DNA of 44,634 bases, taken from a bacterium (GTDB lineage Bacteria > Patescibacteriota > CPR2 > UBA1875 > JAJYID01). The notes beneath the pieces are model-generated. The model ran no database searches. It was not told the DNA's origin and saw nothing but the letters and a program-made list of their open reading frames with translations. The translations under genes and the position numbers were made by a program. The stretch covers positions 447,687-492,320 of the forward strand of contig JAJYLR010000001.1 of assembly GCA_021787535.1 (NCBI GenBank), given 5' to 3'. Below are positions 31,710 to 39,907 of the stretch, piece after piece; positions within the stretch are counted from its first letter, which is position 1; every line of letters begins with the position of its first letter.

Positions 31710-32711
31710 ATGTTACAAAGCAGAATAGGAATAGATCTAGGGACAGCCAATGTACTCGTTTATGTTCCCAAAAAGGGAATAGTTATAAACGAGCCGTCTG
31801 TCGTGGCGGTAAGCGAGGATAATAAGATTCTTGCAGTAGGAGAAGAGGCCAAGGAAATGGTAGGCCGAACTCCGGAGTCAATCACTGCTTACCGTCCGCT
31901 TCGAGACGGAGTGATTGCCGACTACCGCGTCACCGAGTCTATGATCCGCCATTTTATAAACAAAGTTTCCGGCGGCGTGCGACTTTTCCGCCCTGAGGTG
32001 ATGATAAGCGTTCCGGCCGGCGCTACATCTACAGAAAAAAGGGCGGTAATAGACGCCACCAAACAAGCCGGGGCTAAGGCCGCATATATTATCCCGGAAC
32101 CGATCGCGGCGGCTCTCGGTGCTGAAATACCTATAGATACACCGGCCGGAAATCTCATAGTCGATATCGGCGGGGGAACTACGGAAGTGTCAATATTATC
32201 GCTTGGCGGAATAGTTGCTTCAAGTTCTGTAAGAGTAGGAGGCGACAAACTTGACCAAGCCATTTCTGACTACATTCGAAAAAAATACGGTCTCGCTGTC
32301 GGCGATAAAACGGCCGAGGAAATTAAAATTGCTATTGGCAGCGCCGTACCTCTCAAAAAAGAAAAAGAATACGAAATCAGAGGCCGTGATATGCTTCAAG
32401 GTCTACCAAAAACCATTACCGTTAACTCAACCGAAATTACAGAAGCCCTGCAAGTCCAGCTCGAGAAAATAATATTGTCTATCCGAAGCGTGCTTGAGAA
32501 AACTCCTCCGGAACTGGCGAGCGATGTTCTGGATCGCGGCATGATTATGACCGGCGGCAGCTCTCGGCTTAAAAATCTTGATAAACTTATTTCGAAGGCC
32601 ACCGGCGTAGCTGTAGCTATCGCCGACGAATCTCATCTCTGCGTAGCCAAAGGCACCGGTCTGGCCCTCGAAAACCTGGATGATTACAAAAAAAGCTCTT
32701 TGTGGAAATAA
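31710..32711 (+). CDS. mreB: Actin-like shape protein MreB
   Basis: 333 residues. Actin-type nucleotide pocket: GIDLGTANVLVYV (7-19), EPIAAALGA (130-138), VDIGGGTTEVSIL (151-163) and the C-terminal MTGGSSRLKNLD. MreB filaments guide side-wall growth in rod-shaped cells. It starts 4 bases after murA with GAGG upstream, so they are co-transcribed and tie precursor synthesis to shape. No MreC/MreD/RodA in the window. Confidence 0.96.
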   Translation: MLQSRIGIDLGTANVLVYVPKKGIVINEPSVVAVSEDNKILAVGEEAKEMVGRTPESITAYRPLRDGVIADYRVTESMIRHFINKVSGGVRLFRPEVMISVPAGATSTEKRAVIDATKQAGAKAAYIIPEPIAAALGAEIPIDTPAGNLIVDIGGGTTEVSILSLGGIVASSSVRVGGDKLDQAISDYIRKKYGLAVGDKTAEEIKIAIGSAVPLKKEKEYEIRGRDMLQGLPKTITVNSTEITEALQVQLEKIILSIRSVLEKTPPELASDVLDRGMIMTGGSSRLKNLDKLISKATGVAVAIADESHLCVAKGTGLALENLDDYKKSSLWK

Positions 32712-32718
32712 CACCCTC

Positions 32719-32752
32719 TGTCATTCCCGCCCACCGGGAATCCAGGAATTTA
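32719..32752. repeat. REP-like element after mreB
   Basis: TGTCATTCCCGCCCACCGGG then AATCCAGGAATT: shorter member of the family seen at 36501 and 43625. Confidence 0.65.
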
Positions 32753-32774
32753 GCTGAATAAACGAGTAAAAAAG

Positions 32775-33434
32775 ATGAAATTAATATTAGCTTCTCAAGG
32801 ATTAAATAACCAAACCATAGCAAATTCATTATTTGAACTGGCCGGAAAAAAGCCGGAAGAAATTAAACTTTCATTCGTGCCAACCGCCGCAAATCTTTAT
32901 AATGGCGGGAAAAGCTGGTTTATAAAAGATTTAGCCAATATAGACAAATATGATTTTGCAGAGATCGATATTGTAGATATCTCTGCTTTACCGAAAAAGC
33001 TCTGGAAGCCCAGACTCGAAAAGGCAGATATAATCTTTGTTGAGGGAGGTGATCCATTTTACTTGATGGGATGGATTAAGAAAACAGGTCTAGACAAACT
33101 ACTCCCAGAGCTCTTAAAAACTAGAATTTATGTCGGCAGCAGTTCGGGAGGAATTGTACTGGGCCAAAAAATCCCGGAAAAATGCAGAGAACTATATGAA
33201 AGTGACCCCCAAAATCAGGGCAATATTGATGGCCTTGGTATAGTAAATTTGACTTTCCTATCACATTATTATGAAGAAGGATTTCCACTTACTTTGACTA
33301 ACGAAGTTGCAACAGAATTAGCGAAGGAACTAGGCACCGAAATTTACGCAATTGACGACCAAACTGCAATTGTAATAAACGGAGACCACCTCAAAGTAGT
33401 CACCGAAGGTAAGTGGAAAAAGTTTTCACCTTAA
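32775..33434 (+). CDS. Peptidase E (S51)/class I glutamine amidotransferase-like protein
   Basis: 219 residues with the S51 fold: IIFVEGGDPFYLMGWIKK (86-103) and the nucleophile elbow YVGSSSGGIVLG with Ser123 in the G-x-S position. Later HYYEEGFPLT and AIDDQTAIVINGD match the family. S51 enzymes cut Asp-X dipeptides or cyanophycin; many relatives are uncharacterised. No signal peptide. It lies after mreB and a REP-like element. No clear ribosome-binding site before ATG 32775. Confidence 0.88.
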   Translation: MKLILASQGLNNQTIANSLFELAGKKPEEIKLSFVPTAANLYNGGKSWFIKDLANIDKYDFAEIDIVDISALPKKLWKPRLEKADIIFVEGGDPFYLMGWIKKTGLDKLLPELLKTRIYVGSSSGGIVLGQKIPEKCRELYESDPQNQGNIDGLGIVNLTFLSHYYEEGFPLTLTNEVATELAKELGTEIYAIDDQTAIVINGDHLKVVTEGKWKKFSP

Positions 33435-33459
33435 AACTCTAAACTGAATTTACTGCTAC

Positions 33460-33550
33460 TACACTAATACAGTTTAGCGTAGTGAATTTTCTACATTAAA
33501 TTTAACTAAGCAGAGATTGATCTGGTACACTAAACCAGTTTAGTGTACCG
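33460..33550. repeat. Two related palindromes
   Basis: A perfect 12-base stem, GGTACACTAAAC / GTTTAGTGTACC (33524-33549), and about 50 bases earlier an imperfect relative, CTACACTAATACAGTTTAGCGTAG (33461-33484; split here as CTACACTAA and TTTAGCGTAG arms). Confidence 0.6.
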
Positions 33551-33585
33551 GCCTGCATAAAACTCGATTAAAAAATTGTTAACTG

Positions 33586-33614
33586 TTTACTGTTATCTGT
33601 TATTTTTCTATAAT
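33586..33614 (+). promoter_or_regulatory. Leaderless promoter of the YhaM-like gene
   Basis: TTTACT (33586-33591), 17 bases, TATAAT (33609-33614), 7 bases to ATG 33622. Confidence 0.75.
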
Positions 33615-33621
33615 AAGAATT

Positions 33622-34599
33622 ATGAAAAAACTTTTTGTGGAAGATTTGAAGGCCGGCGACAGTGTTTTCGGCGAACTCTTTGCGGTAAAAAATTATAAAA
33701 AAACCGCCACCAGAAACAACCGACCATATATCGACATCACACTTTCCGACAAAACCGGATCTATCAAAGGCAAAATCTGGTCTGACGACATGCCAAACTG
33801 CGAGAACGTGGAAGAAGCTGATGTGGTAAGCGTGTCAGCCAGCATCGAAGACTTTAACGGCGCGCCGCAGGCCAAGATCACAAATATGAGCAAGGTGGAT
33901 AAATACGATCTCACTGATTTCCAGCCGTCAACCGACAAAGATATAGAGAAAATGTTTGCCGAAATTACGGATGCGGCAAACGGCATCAAAAACCCGCAGC
34001 TGAAAAAGCTGCTTCAGGAATTTTTGAGCGACAAAGATACGGTTGAGAAATTTAAGCGCGGCGCAGGGGGATATACCGTTCACCATGACTATCTGGGCGG
34101 ACTTCTGGACCACACTACTGAGATGCTCAGTTATGTGCCGGCCATTACCAAAACTCATCCGAAAATTAACAGAGACATACTAGTTACCGGAGTTATCCTT
34201 CACGACATCGGCAAAATCCATGAGTATGAAGTCTCGACATCAATTGTTATTACACCAAAACTGAAACTTCTGGGACATATTTTTATGGGCGCCGAGATGG
34301 TCAAAAGATATGGCGAGAAGGCAGGAGTAGATGAAGATCTGCTTGATGAAGTTTTGCATATGATCCTGGCTCATCAAGGGAGAATAGAGTTCGGAAGTCC
34401 CGTACTTCCCAAAACCCCCGAAGCTATGGTACTCTATAGATTGGATGACATGTCGGCCAAACTAAATACTGCTTTTAAGCTTCTGAAATCCAGTGAAGAA
34501 AACGACGATCTTTTTACAAGTTTCCAGCGCAACTTAGAGACAGAACTGTATAGATCGCCTTACAGCGACGATTTAACAAACGAAGATATACCTTTCTGA
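33622..34599 (+). CDS. yhaM: YhaM-like 3'-5' exoribonuclease (OB fold plus HD domain)
   Basis: 325 residues. N-terminal OB-fold (about 12-95: YIDITLSDKTGSIKGKIW), then an HD-type metal phosphohydrolase domain: HH at 154-155, H164 (LLDHTTEM), H194-D195 (VILHDIGKIHEYE) and a late MILAHQG. This order and length match YhaM of Firmicutes, which degrades RNA and single-stranded DNA from the 3' end. Probably leaderless. Single gene followed by an AT-rich tract. Substrate is inferred from the family. Confidence 0.9.
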   Translation: MKKLFVEDLKAGDSVFGELFAVKNYKKTATRNNRPYIDITLSDKTGSIKGKIWSDDMPNCENVEEADVVSVSASIEDFNGAPQAKITNMSKVDKYDLTDFQPSTDKDIEKMFAEITDAANGIKNPQLKKLLQEFLSDKDTVEKFKRGAGGYTVHHDYLGGLLDHTTEMLSYVPAITKTHPKINRDILVTGVILHDIGKIHEYEVSTSIVITPKLKLLGHIFMGAEMVKRYGEKAGVDEDLLDEVLHMILAHQGRIEFGSPVLPKTPEAMVLYRLDDMSAKLNTAFKLLKSSEENDDLFTSFQRNLETELYRSPYSDDLTNEDIPF

Positions 34600-34662
34600 A
34601 AATTTTCAATTTCTAATCTTTAATAAAATTCCAATTTACTAATTTAAGATTCCGAACAAGCC
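34600..34662. repeat. AT-rich degenerate repeat tract
   Basis: Units such as AAAATTTTCAATTTCTAATC and AAAATTCCAATTTACTAAT. Same type as 10896-10980. Confidence 0.4.
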
Positions 34663-34673
34663 AGAAAGGATAA

Positions 34674-35360
34674 ATGGAGGGCAGGTTGTACTGCGATAAA
34701 TGCAAAAAAGAACAGGAAACGATCACTATAGCCGGCAAAACATATTGCGCGAGCTGTTCTACTGTTTTAAATGAAAAAAAAATTCCATCAGAAGATCTGC
34801 CGAAACATAAAACGCCGAAACCTGAGGCAACTGCAAATGGGATTAAGACTGAGTATCCAGAAAACTATCGGCAGAAAATTGACCCAGAACTAAAAAACTA
34901 CGCCAAGACCTTACCGGTTACTCCGGATCAGAAAGATGAGCTTGAAGGAAGCGCGATCTTGCTTGATATTTTAAAAGATAACGCAAAAGAAAAAACCGAT
35001 GAAAAAACCTTAAATCAGGATAAAAATCTAGAAGAAGCAAGTGATGCCGTACTGGATATTTTAAGTTCTCCCGGACAAGAAAGGCCAAAGGAAAAGAGAT
35101 CTTTTACGCCCAAACCGAATGGCATAGCAATGAATGATATCAGACCTAATGATCAATTAAGAAATAAGGAACATTTACAGAAAAAACATAAGGAAATTTT
35201 GAGATCAGCAGAAGACGAGATTAAAGACGAAGCTGAGCAATTTGCCAGGATAGTCTCGAGCCAAAGCGGTTATACTAGAGAATACGATATGATGATTATG
35301 ACTATAGCTATAGCAGCACTTGCCGCGATAGTTATGGCAATTTATTTAACATTTAAGTAA
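34674..35360 (+). CDS. Zinc-ribbon protein with C-terminal membrane anchor (228 aa)
   Basis: Not recognised as a named family. N-terminal zinc ribbon: C7, C10, C25, C28 (LYCDKCKK ... YCASCS). A long charged and probably flexible or helical middle follows, with repeated ILLDILKDN / VLDILSSPG motifs (about residues 96-130). One helix (205-226) closes the protein, so the ribbon should face the cytoplasm. AAAGGA precedes the ATG. It might connect the membrane with a nucleic-acid or protein partner, which is inference. Confidence 0.75.
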   Translation: MEGRLYCDKCKKEQETITIAGKTYCASCSTVLNEKKIPSEDLPKHKTPKPEATANGIKTEYPENYRQKIDPELKNYAKTLPVTPDQKDELEGSAILLDILKDNAKEKTDEKTLNQDKNLEEASDAVLDILSSPGQERPKEKRSFTPKPNGIAMNDIRPNDQLRNKEHLQKKHKEILRSAEDEIKDEAEQFARIVSSQSGYTREYDMMIMTIAIAALAAIVMAIYLTFK

Positions 35361-35458
35361 ATGCGAAAGATGAGGAATTGTATAAAATGTTAGAAATAAT
35401 AAACAATTCCATCAAGTGAGACAATCAAACAACTCTAACGTTTACAACGGAGCTAATA

Positions 35459-35812
35459 ATGACTGATGAAAAGTGGGAAGATTTAAAGGAAAATATCAGA
35501 GAAAAGTTTAAGGTACTGGAAGAAAAAACAGAGCCGGATATTATGACAGATGATATTGGCAATGAAATAAAGGGTGAGAAGGACATCATAATCTTCGAAG
35601 GGCCGGCCGGCAAAATGAAAGTAACTAAAACAAAGCGTCCGGTTATTCTAGATAAAAAATCTCATTATCATAAAACTCAAGCCGGCAAAGCTTTGATCGA
35701 ATATATCGTCTCAGACACAGAGTTTACGAACAAGCTTGAAGTGTTCTCGTGGGATGAACTCGCACAGAAATGGAAAGAAATCGACACTCGAGGCGGCAGT
35801 ATAAGTTTCTAA
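35459..35812 (+). CDS. Unrecognised 117-aa acidic cytoplasmic protein
   Basis: Not recognised. ACGGAG precedes the ATG. The N-terminus is charged and helical (EKWEDLKENIREKFKVLEEKTE); the middle has a strand pair (DIIIFEGPAGKMKVTKTKRPVIL) and then a helix-strand end. It resembles a small conserved CPR-type hypothetical, but that is only an impression. No membrane segment or cysteine. Confidence 0.7.
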   Translation: MTDEKWEDLKENIREKFKVLEEKTEPDIMTDDIGNEIKGEKDIIIFEGPAGKMKVTKTKRPVILDKKSHYHKTQAGKALIEYIVSDTEFTNKLEVFSWDELAQKWKEIDTRGGSISF

Positions 35813-35995
35813 TAAAAATAAATTCAGGAATCTTTGATACTCTACTTGTTTTTGTAATATTTTTGGTTCTAAGATTATGCGAAAATCGTTCGGTTTTGGC
35901 TATCACCTTTTGTAAACAAGCAATATTAGACAAAAAATGTTAAAATAGAAAATAGCGAAATCGAAATTAGTTTAAATAATAAATAAAGGAAAAAT

Positions 35996-36496
35996 ATGAA
36001 AAATCCAAACCAACGCATAGCAATTTTTATAGATGTACAGAACCTATATTATTCAGCCAGAGCTTTGTATGAGAAAAAGGTAAACTTCGGTGAAGTATTA
36101 AAGCTGGGAACAGCCGACCGCCAGCTCATCCGGGCTATCGCCTATACCATCCGAGCTGAGTCACCGGAAGAACAGTCATTTTTCGATGCTCTTGAAAAGC
36201 TAGGATTCGAAGTGAAATCGAAAGACCTGCAAACCTTTGCCGGCGGGCATAAAAAAGGCGACTGGGATGTAGGCATAGCCGTAGACATGCTGAAAATGGC
36301 GCCCAAACTCGACGCTGTTATTCTGTGCTCCGGCGACGGCGACTTCGCAGACCTTCTGCATCACACAAAAGCCGAGGGTTGCCGGGCCGAAGTTATTTCA
36401 TTCGGACGAAGCACTTCACAAAAGTTGATTGATGAAGCAGACGACTTTACAGATCTTGACCAGATAAAACAAAAAGTATTATTAAACAAACGATAA
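35996..36496 (+). CDS. NYN-domain (LabA/DUF88-like) putative ribonuclease
   Basis: 166 residues with the PIN-like NYN fold: first acidic site IFIDVQNLYYSA (D13, N16), a central GDWDVGIAVDML with two Asp, and CSGDGDFADLLHHTKAEGC. These acids form a metal site for RNA cleavage in related proteins such as LabA and MARF1. Ribosome site AAAGGAAA. Single gene between intergenic repeats. RNA processing or decay is likely; substrate unknown. Confidence 0.92.
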   Translation: MKNPNQRIAIFIDVQNLYYSARALYEKKVNFGEVLKLGTADRQLIRAIAYTIRAESPEEQSFFDALEKLGFEVKSKDLQTFAGGHKKGDWDVGIAVDMLKMAPKLDAVILCSGDGDFADLLHHTKAEGCRAEVISFGRSTSQKLIDEADDFTDLDQIKQKVLLNKR

Positions 36497-36500
36497 TATC

Positions 36501-36592
36501 TTCTGTTATCCTGAACTTGACTGAAGGATCTATATAAAAAACTGGATTCCGGATCAACTGATTATAATTTAAAAGAATAGTCCGGAATGACA
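36501..36592. repeat. REP-like element before gltX, with an AT insert
   Basis: First part TGTTATCCTGAACTTGACTG..., second part CTGGATTCCGGATCAACT and AGTCCGGAATGACA, separated by about 20 AT-rich bases that contain TATAAT (36563-36568). That -10-like site may serve gltX. Confidence 0.75.
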
Positions 36593-36596
36593 ATCA

Positions 36597-38057
36597 ATGA
36601 TACACAATACACAATACACAATACACAATACTGTTAAGACACGTTTTGCACCATCACCCACAGGAAAACCGCATGTTGGAAACATACGGACGGCTATTTT
36701 TAATTATCTGCACGCAAAGGCAAAAGGAGGCAAATTTATCCTTCGCATTGAAGACACTGACCGTGAAAGATTTATCCCTGATGCGATTAACTATATTGAG
36801 AAGTCATTAAAATGGCTGGGGCTAGTTTGGGATAATGAAGAAAAAATCCATCAGTCCGAGCGGCTGGATATTTATCAAAAACATGCCGATCAGCTGCTTA
36901 AAGCAGGAAAGGCATACAAATGCTTTTGCTCGAAAGAACGGCTAGCAAAGCTTCGCGAAGAGCAGGCGGCAAAGAAAGTCGCGCCGGGTTACGACGCCTG
37001 CTGCCGAAAACTAACGAAAGAAGATATCGGGAAATTAGAACAAGAGGGTAAAACCTCGGTTATCAGATTTAAGGTACCGGACAATCCAAAAGAAGTGATC
37101 TGGGACGATACTATCCGTGGCAAGGTTTCTATCCGCACCGACATCCAGGAAGATTTTATTATCTTGAAGTCCGATGGATATCCGACATATCACTTCGCAA
37201 ATGTTATCGATGACCATCTCATGGAGATATCTACAGTCATAAGAGGCGAAGAGTGGATACCTTCCACACCAAAGCATATCCTGCTTTATATGTCCTTCGG
37301 TTGGCAGCCGCCGGAGTTTGCCCATATGCCGCTCATTATTGGGAGCGATGGTAAAAAACTCGGCAAAAGGCACGGCGACACGGCTATTATGGATTATCTG
37401 GACAAAGGATATCTTGCCGACTCAATGCTAAACTTTCTAGCGCTCCTCGGCTGGAACGACGGAACAACGCAGGAAATTTTCACCCGCGAAGAACTTGAGA
37501 AAAAGTTCGACTTGGGAAGAGTGGGCAAGGCGCCGTCTGTCTTTGATATTGAAAAATTGAATTGGATAAACGGCGAGAAAATCAGAGCTATGCAAATCGA
37601 CGATTTAGTGAAAGAAGTGGCAAATTTCGATCCCGTCTTTATGAAGAATAAAGATACAAACCTGTTTCAAAGAGCGCTGGCTGTTATGCAAACAAGAATG
37701 GTAACATTAAGAGATTTTACTGAAAATTCCAATTACTTTTTTGCAATACCAAAGTACGACCCCGGACTTTTAGTCTTCAAAAAATCTGACAAGGGTCTGA
37801 CCCTTGCAGGGTTGAAGGGTGTCTTGGAATTTTTGGGACAAACCAAAGAAATAAAGAGTCCCAAAGACGCAGACAAGATTATGAAAGAAGCAGTTGACTC
37901 ACAGAATTTATCAAACGGCGATGTTTTCTGGCCGGTGAGAGCCGCGCTTTCCGGCCAAGAAAAGAGCCCTTCTCCGGGAGAAATCATGTGGGCGCTGGGT
38001 CAGGAAAAATCAAAAGAAAGGTTGGAGACAGCTATTAAAATGCTGAAAAATCCATGA
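36597..38057 (+). CDS. gltX: Glutamyl-tRNA synthetase
   Basis: Charges tRNA-Glu, and probably tRNA-Gln as well, with glutamate. Class I signatures: PSPTGKPHVGN (HIGH equivalent, residues 19-29) and KLGKR (254-258). Cysteines after residue 100 (CFC ... CC) suggest the zinc knuckle of some GluRS. 486 residues. The first 12 residues, MIHNTQYTIHNT, are encoded by a tandem repeat of ATACACA; no ATG, GTG or TTG lies between the repeat and the conserved VKTRFAPSPTG, so the repeat has become the real N-terminus or the start uses a rare codon. The next gene overlaps by ATGA. A tRNA-Gln gene lies 0.7 kb downstream. Confidence 0.95.
   Translation: MIHNTQYTIHNTVKTRFAPSPTGKPHVGNIRTAIFNYLHAKAKGGKFILRIEDTDRERFIPDAINYIEKSLKWLGLVWDNEEKIHQSERLDIYQKHADQLLKAGKAYKCFCSKERLAKLREEQAAKKVAPGYDACCRKLTKEDIGKLEQEGKTSVIRFKVPDNPKEVIWDDTIRGKVSIRTDIQEDFIILKSDGYPTYHFANVIDDHLMEISTVIRGEEWIPSTPKHILLYMSFGWQPPEFAHMPLIIGSDGKKLGKRHGDTAIMDYLDKGYLADSMLNFLALLGWNDGTTQEIFTREELEKKFDLGRVGKAPSVFDIEKLNWINGEKIRAMQIDDLVKEVANFDPVFMKNKDTNLFQRALAVMQTRMVTLRDFTENSNYFFAIPKYDPGLLVFKKSDKGLTLAGLKGVLEFLGQTKEIKSPKDADKIMKEAVDSQNLSNGDVFWPVRAALSGQEKSPSPGEIMWALGQEKSKERLETAIKMLKNP
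36599..36630. repeat. Tandem ATACACA(A) repeat inside the gltX start
   Basis: About four units of ATACACAAT in a row directly after the ATG. Confidence 0.85.
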
Positions 38058-38665
38058 GTGAAGGGAAAAACTCTAATAAAAATATTTATGCAGTTTTCGC
38101 GCACGCCATAACTTATGTCACTTCACCGGCCATAGTTGGCGGGTTTCTTCTCTTTTATACTCTCTATATTTTCAGTCCAAATGAAAGACTTTTTCTAGAG
38201 ACTTTCGGGGCTATTTTTTTCTTTTCGATTATCTTACCGGTACTTTTCACATTCTATTTAATGAGAAAAGAAAAGGTTGGCAACTTTCATATGAAAGAAA
38301 GGGAAGAGAGAACTATGCCTTTTGCTTTCGCCATGATCGCATCGGCCATCTCACTCCTCGCCGTCAAACTCCTGGGAGTAAACCATGAGTTTTTCAGAAT
38401 AGTCATCACTTTCTACCTCATGGGGCTCGGCTATGTCGTCATAAATATCTTGCGATTTAAAATAAGCGGCCACATATTTGTCTCTACTGCTTCACTGCTG
38501 ATTTTGACTTTCTTTGTCGATGTCCGCTTCGTCTTTTTGGCTCCGCTGATTATTCTAATTGGCTGGTCTAGGGGCAAACTAAAAGAACACTCGTTCGGCG
38601 AAGTCGCAGGAAGCCTAGCCTACTCCCTAATCTCCTTCATCATTTTCTCGTTTTTATTTCAGTAG
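38054..38665 (+). CDS. PAP2-like integral membrane protein (203 aa)
   Basis: About six helices. Weak lipid-phosphatase motifs can be aligned: KEREERTMP for the first, KISGH for the second and SRGKLKEHSFGE for the third, which fits SRx5Hx3D except Glu for Asp. It therefore belongs to, or descends from, the PAP2 group that removes phosphate from lipid carriers such as undecaprenyl pyrophosphate. Whether it is active is uncertain because of the Glu and the poor first motif. Start overlaps the gltX stop (ATGA). Confidence 0.65.
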   Translation: MSEGKNSNKNIYAVFAHAITYVTSPAIVGGFLLFYTLYIFSPNERLFLETFGAIFFFSIILPVLFTFYLMRKEKVGNFHMKEREERTMPFAFAMIASAISLLAVKLLGVNHEFFRIVITFYLMGLGYVVINILRFKISGHIFVSTASLLILTFFVDVRFVFLAPLIILIGWSRGKLKEHSFGEVAGSLAYSLISFIIFSFLFQ

Positions 38666-38666
38666 G

Positions 38667-38700
38667 CTGTCATTCCGAGCAAAGCCGAGAAATCCCTTTA
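38667..38700. repeat. REP-like element before tRNA-Gln
   Basis: GCTGTCATTCCGAGCAAAGC then CGAGAAATCCC; the ending matches the elements at 25539 and 26114. Confidence 0.7.
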
Positions 38701-38707
38701 TGAACAA

Positions 38708-38736
38708 TTGAAACCAAGTGCTCTAACTGGTATAAT
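38708..38736 (+). promoter_or_regulatory. Promoter of tRNA-Gln
   Basis: TTGAAA (38708-38713), 17 bases, TATAAT (38731-38736), ending 13 bases before the tRNA. Confidence 0.8.
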
Positions 38737-38749
38737 AAACGAGTTATTT

Positions 38750-38823
38750 TCGGGAGTAGCCAAGTGGTAAGGCAACGGGTTTTGGTCCCGTGATCGCAGG
38801 TTCGAGTCCTGCCTCCCGAACCA
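38750..38823 (+). tRNA. tRNA-Gln (anticodon UUG)
   Basis: Acceptor TCGGGAG / CTCCCGA, discriminator A, encoded CCA. The anticodon stem ACGGG / CCCGT encloses TTTTGGT, giving TTG. D arm (AGCCAAGTGGTAAGGC) and T arm (GCAGGTTCGAGTCCTGC) are normal. Confidence 0.97.
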
Positions 38824-38869
38824 ATACGAGCAAGTTACCTAATGCGCATCATAGAATAGAAGGTATATC

Positions 38870-39376
38870 ATGGAAAATTTTATTAAGTCACTCCATAAGG
38901 CAATTAAGAATTGTAATTGGTATGCCGCATTATTTATAGCTATCTCTTTACCTGATATTTGTGGCAAGATTGAATACCCTCGTAAGGAGTCTAGCGTGAG
39001 ATATGCCGATTGGTTTGATAAATATTTGAAGTCATATAAAGGATTCCTATCAGGGAAAGATTGCTATGCTCTTAGATGTGCCTTATTACATGAAGGAAGC
39101 GCAGATATCACAAATCAAAAAATAAGAGAAGTCTTGGAATACTTTGTGTTTTTGCCAAAAGGACCTCACTGCAATTTAATTAAAAATTGTGTCATTTATG
39201 GTAAAAATCAATCCTTTTTACAACTCAGGGTTGATACTTTCACTTCTGATTTGGCTAATGGTGTTGAATCTTGGCTCCAGGACATTAAAGATAATGAGAT
39301 AATAATAAAAAGATGTGATGAAACAATTAAGATTTATGAATCTGGTTTCACAGTCGGTGGAATACATTTTTGTTGA
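38870..39376 (+). CDS. HEPN-like hypothetical protein (168 aa)
   Basis: No named family can be assigned with certainty. Mostly helical, with ALRCALLHEGSAD at about 67-79 holding R69-x4-H74, the RNase motif spacing of HEPN domains. It lies directly after tRNA-Gln, a common insertion site, and its codons look more A/T-rich than its neighbours. Similar hypotheticals occur singly in many bacteria. It could be an RNase toxin or defence protein without a visible partner, or an old insertion. Only a weak ribosome-binding site (GAAGG) is seen. Confidence 0.65.
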   Translation: MENFIKSLHKAIKNCNWYAALFIAISLPDICGKIEYPRKESSVRYADWFDKYLKSYKGFLSGKDCYALRCALLHEGSADITNQKIREVLEYFVFLPKGPHCNLIKNCVIYGKNQSFLQLRVDTFTSDLANGVESWLQDIKDNEIIIKRCDETIKIYESGFTVGGIHFC

Positions 39377-39424
39377 GTCCTGGGATTCTTGAGCGGAGAG
39401 CTGAACCAAAAAAGGAAGGTAAAA

Positions 39425-39907
39425 ATGAAAAAAGACAAATTAGTTTTCGAAAGTGATAATTTTAATTTAACATCAGTCGAGTATCCTCACGTAACCAGAA
39501 CAGATGGAGGACATTTAAAAATTACTCCCAAAGTCCACTATGCCGATAGGCTTGAGTTATCACCAGAGTTAGCAGTAGAAATGGCTTGGATTACAATGCT
39601 AGCCGGCGAAGCCATGACAACAGCTCTCAAGAATAGAGGTATTGATATAGGTCTCATTAATTATCAGGACAATAAGAACTGGAGTGTCTTTAAACCGGAA
39701 GGCCCTTATTTGCATATTCATTTATATGGGAGAGCGAAAGATGCAAAAATTCATAAATATGGAGATGCATGCCAGTTTCCGCATCGAGAAACCGGTTTTT
39801 ACGATAAGTTTGAACCATTGAACGATGGGGATATAAAAGAAATTCAAAAACAGATTCAAAAACTATTAAAACAAAATAAATATCAAAAAGAGAATTGGCA
39901 TCTTTAA
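39425..39907 (+). CDS. HIT-like protein (160 aa)
   Basis: ATG 39425 is chosen for the AAGGAAGG site; a longer frame from 39389 lacks one. The segment GPYLHIHLYGRAKDA (residues 93-107) resembles the histidine-triad region, with H97 and H99 and a Tyr where the first His would be. Upstream LSPELAVEMAWITMLAGEAM fits the HIT helix. HIT proteins hydrolyse nucleotide-phosphate bonds; assignment is moderate because the triad is incomplete. Its stop overlaps murC (TAATG), so translation is coupled. Confidence 0.65.
   Translation: MKKDKLVFESDNFNLTSVEYPHVTRTDGGHLKITPKVHYADRLELSPELAVEMAWITMLAGEAMTTALKNRGIDIGLINYQDNKNWSVFKPEGPYLHIHLYGRAKDAKIHKYGDACQFPHRETGFYDKFEPLNDGDIKEIQKQIQKLLKQNKYQKENWHL

Noticed and set aside
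38750-38823. Partial tRNA-Gln copy downstream as an attachment site
   Set aside because: No second copy of the tRNA 3' end was noticed before murC.
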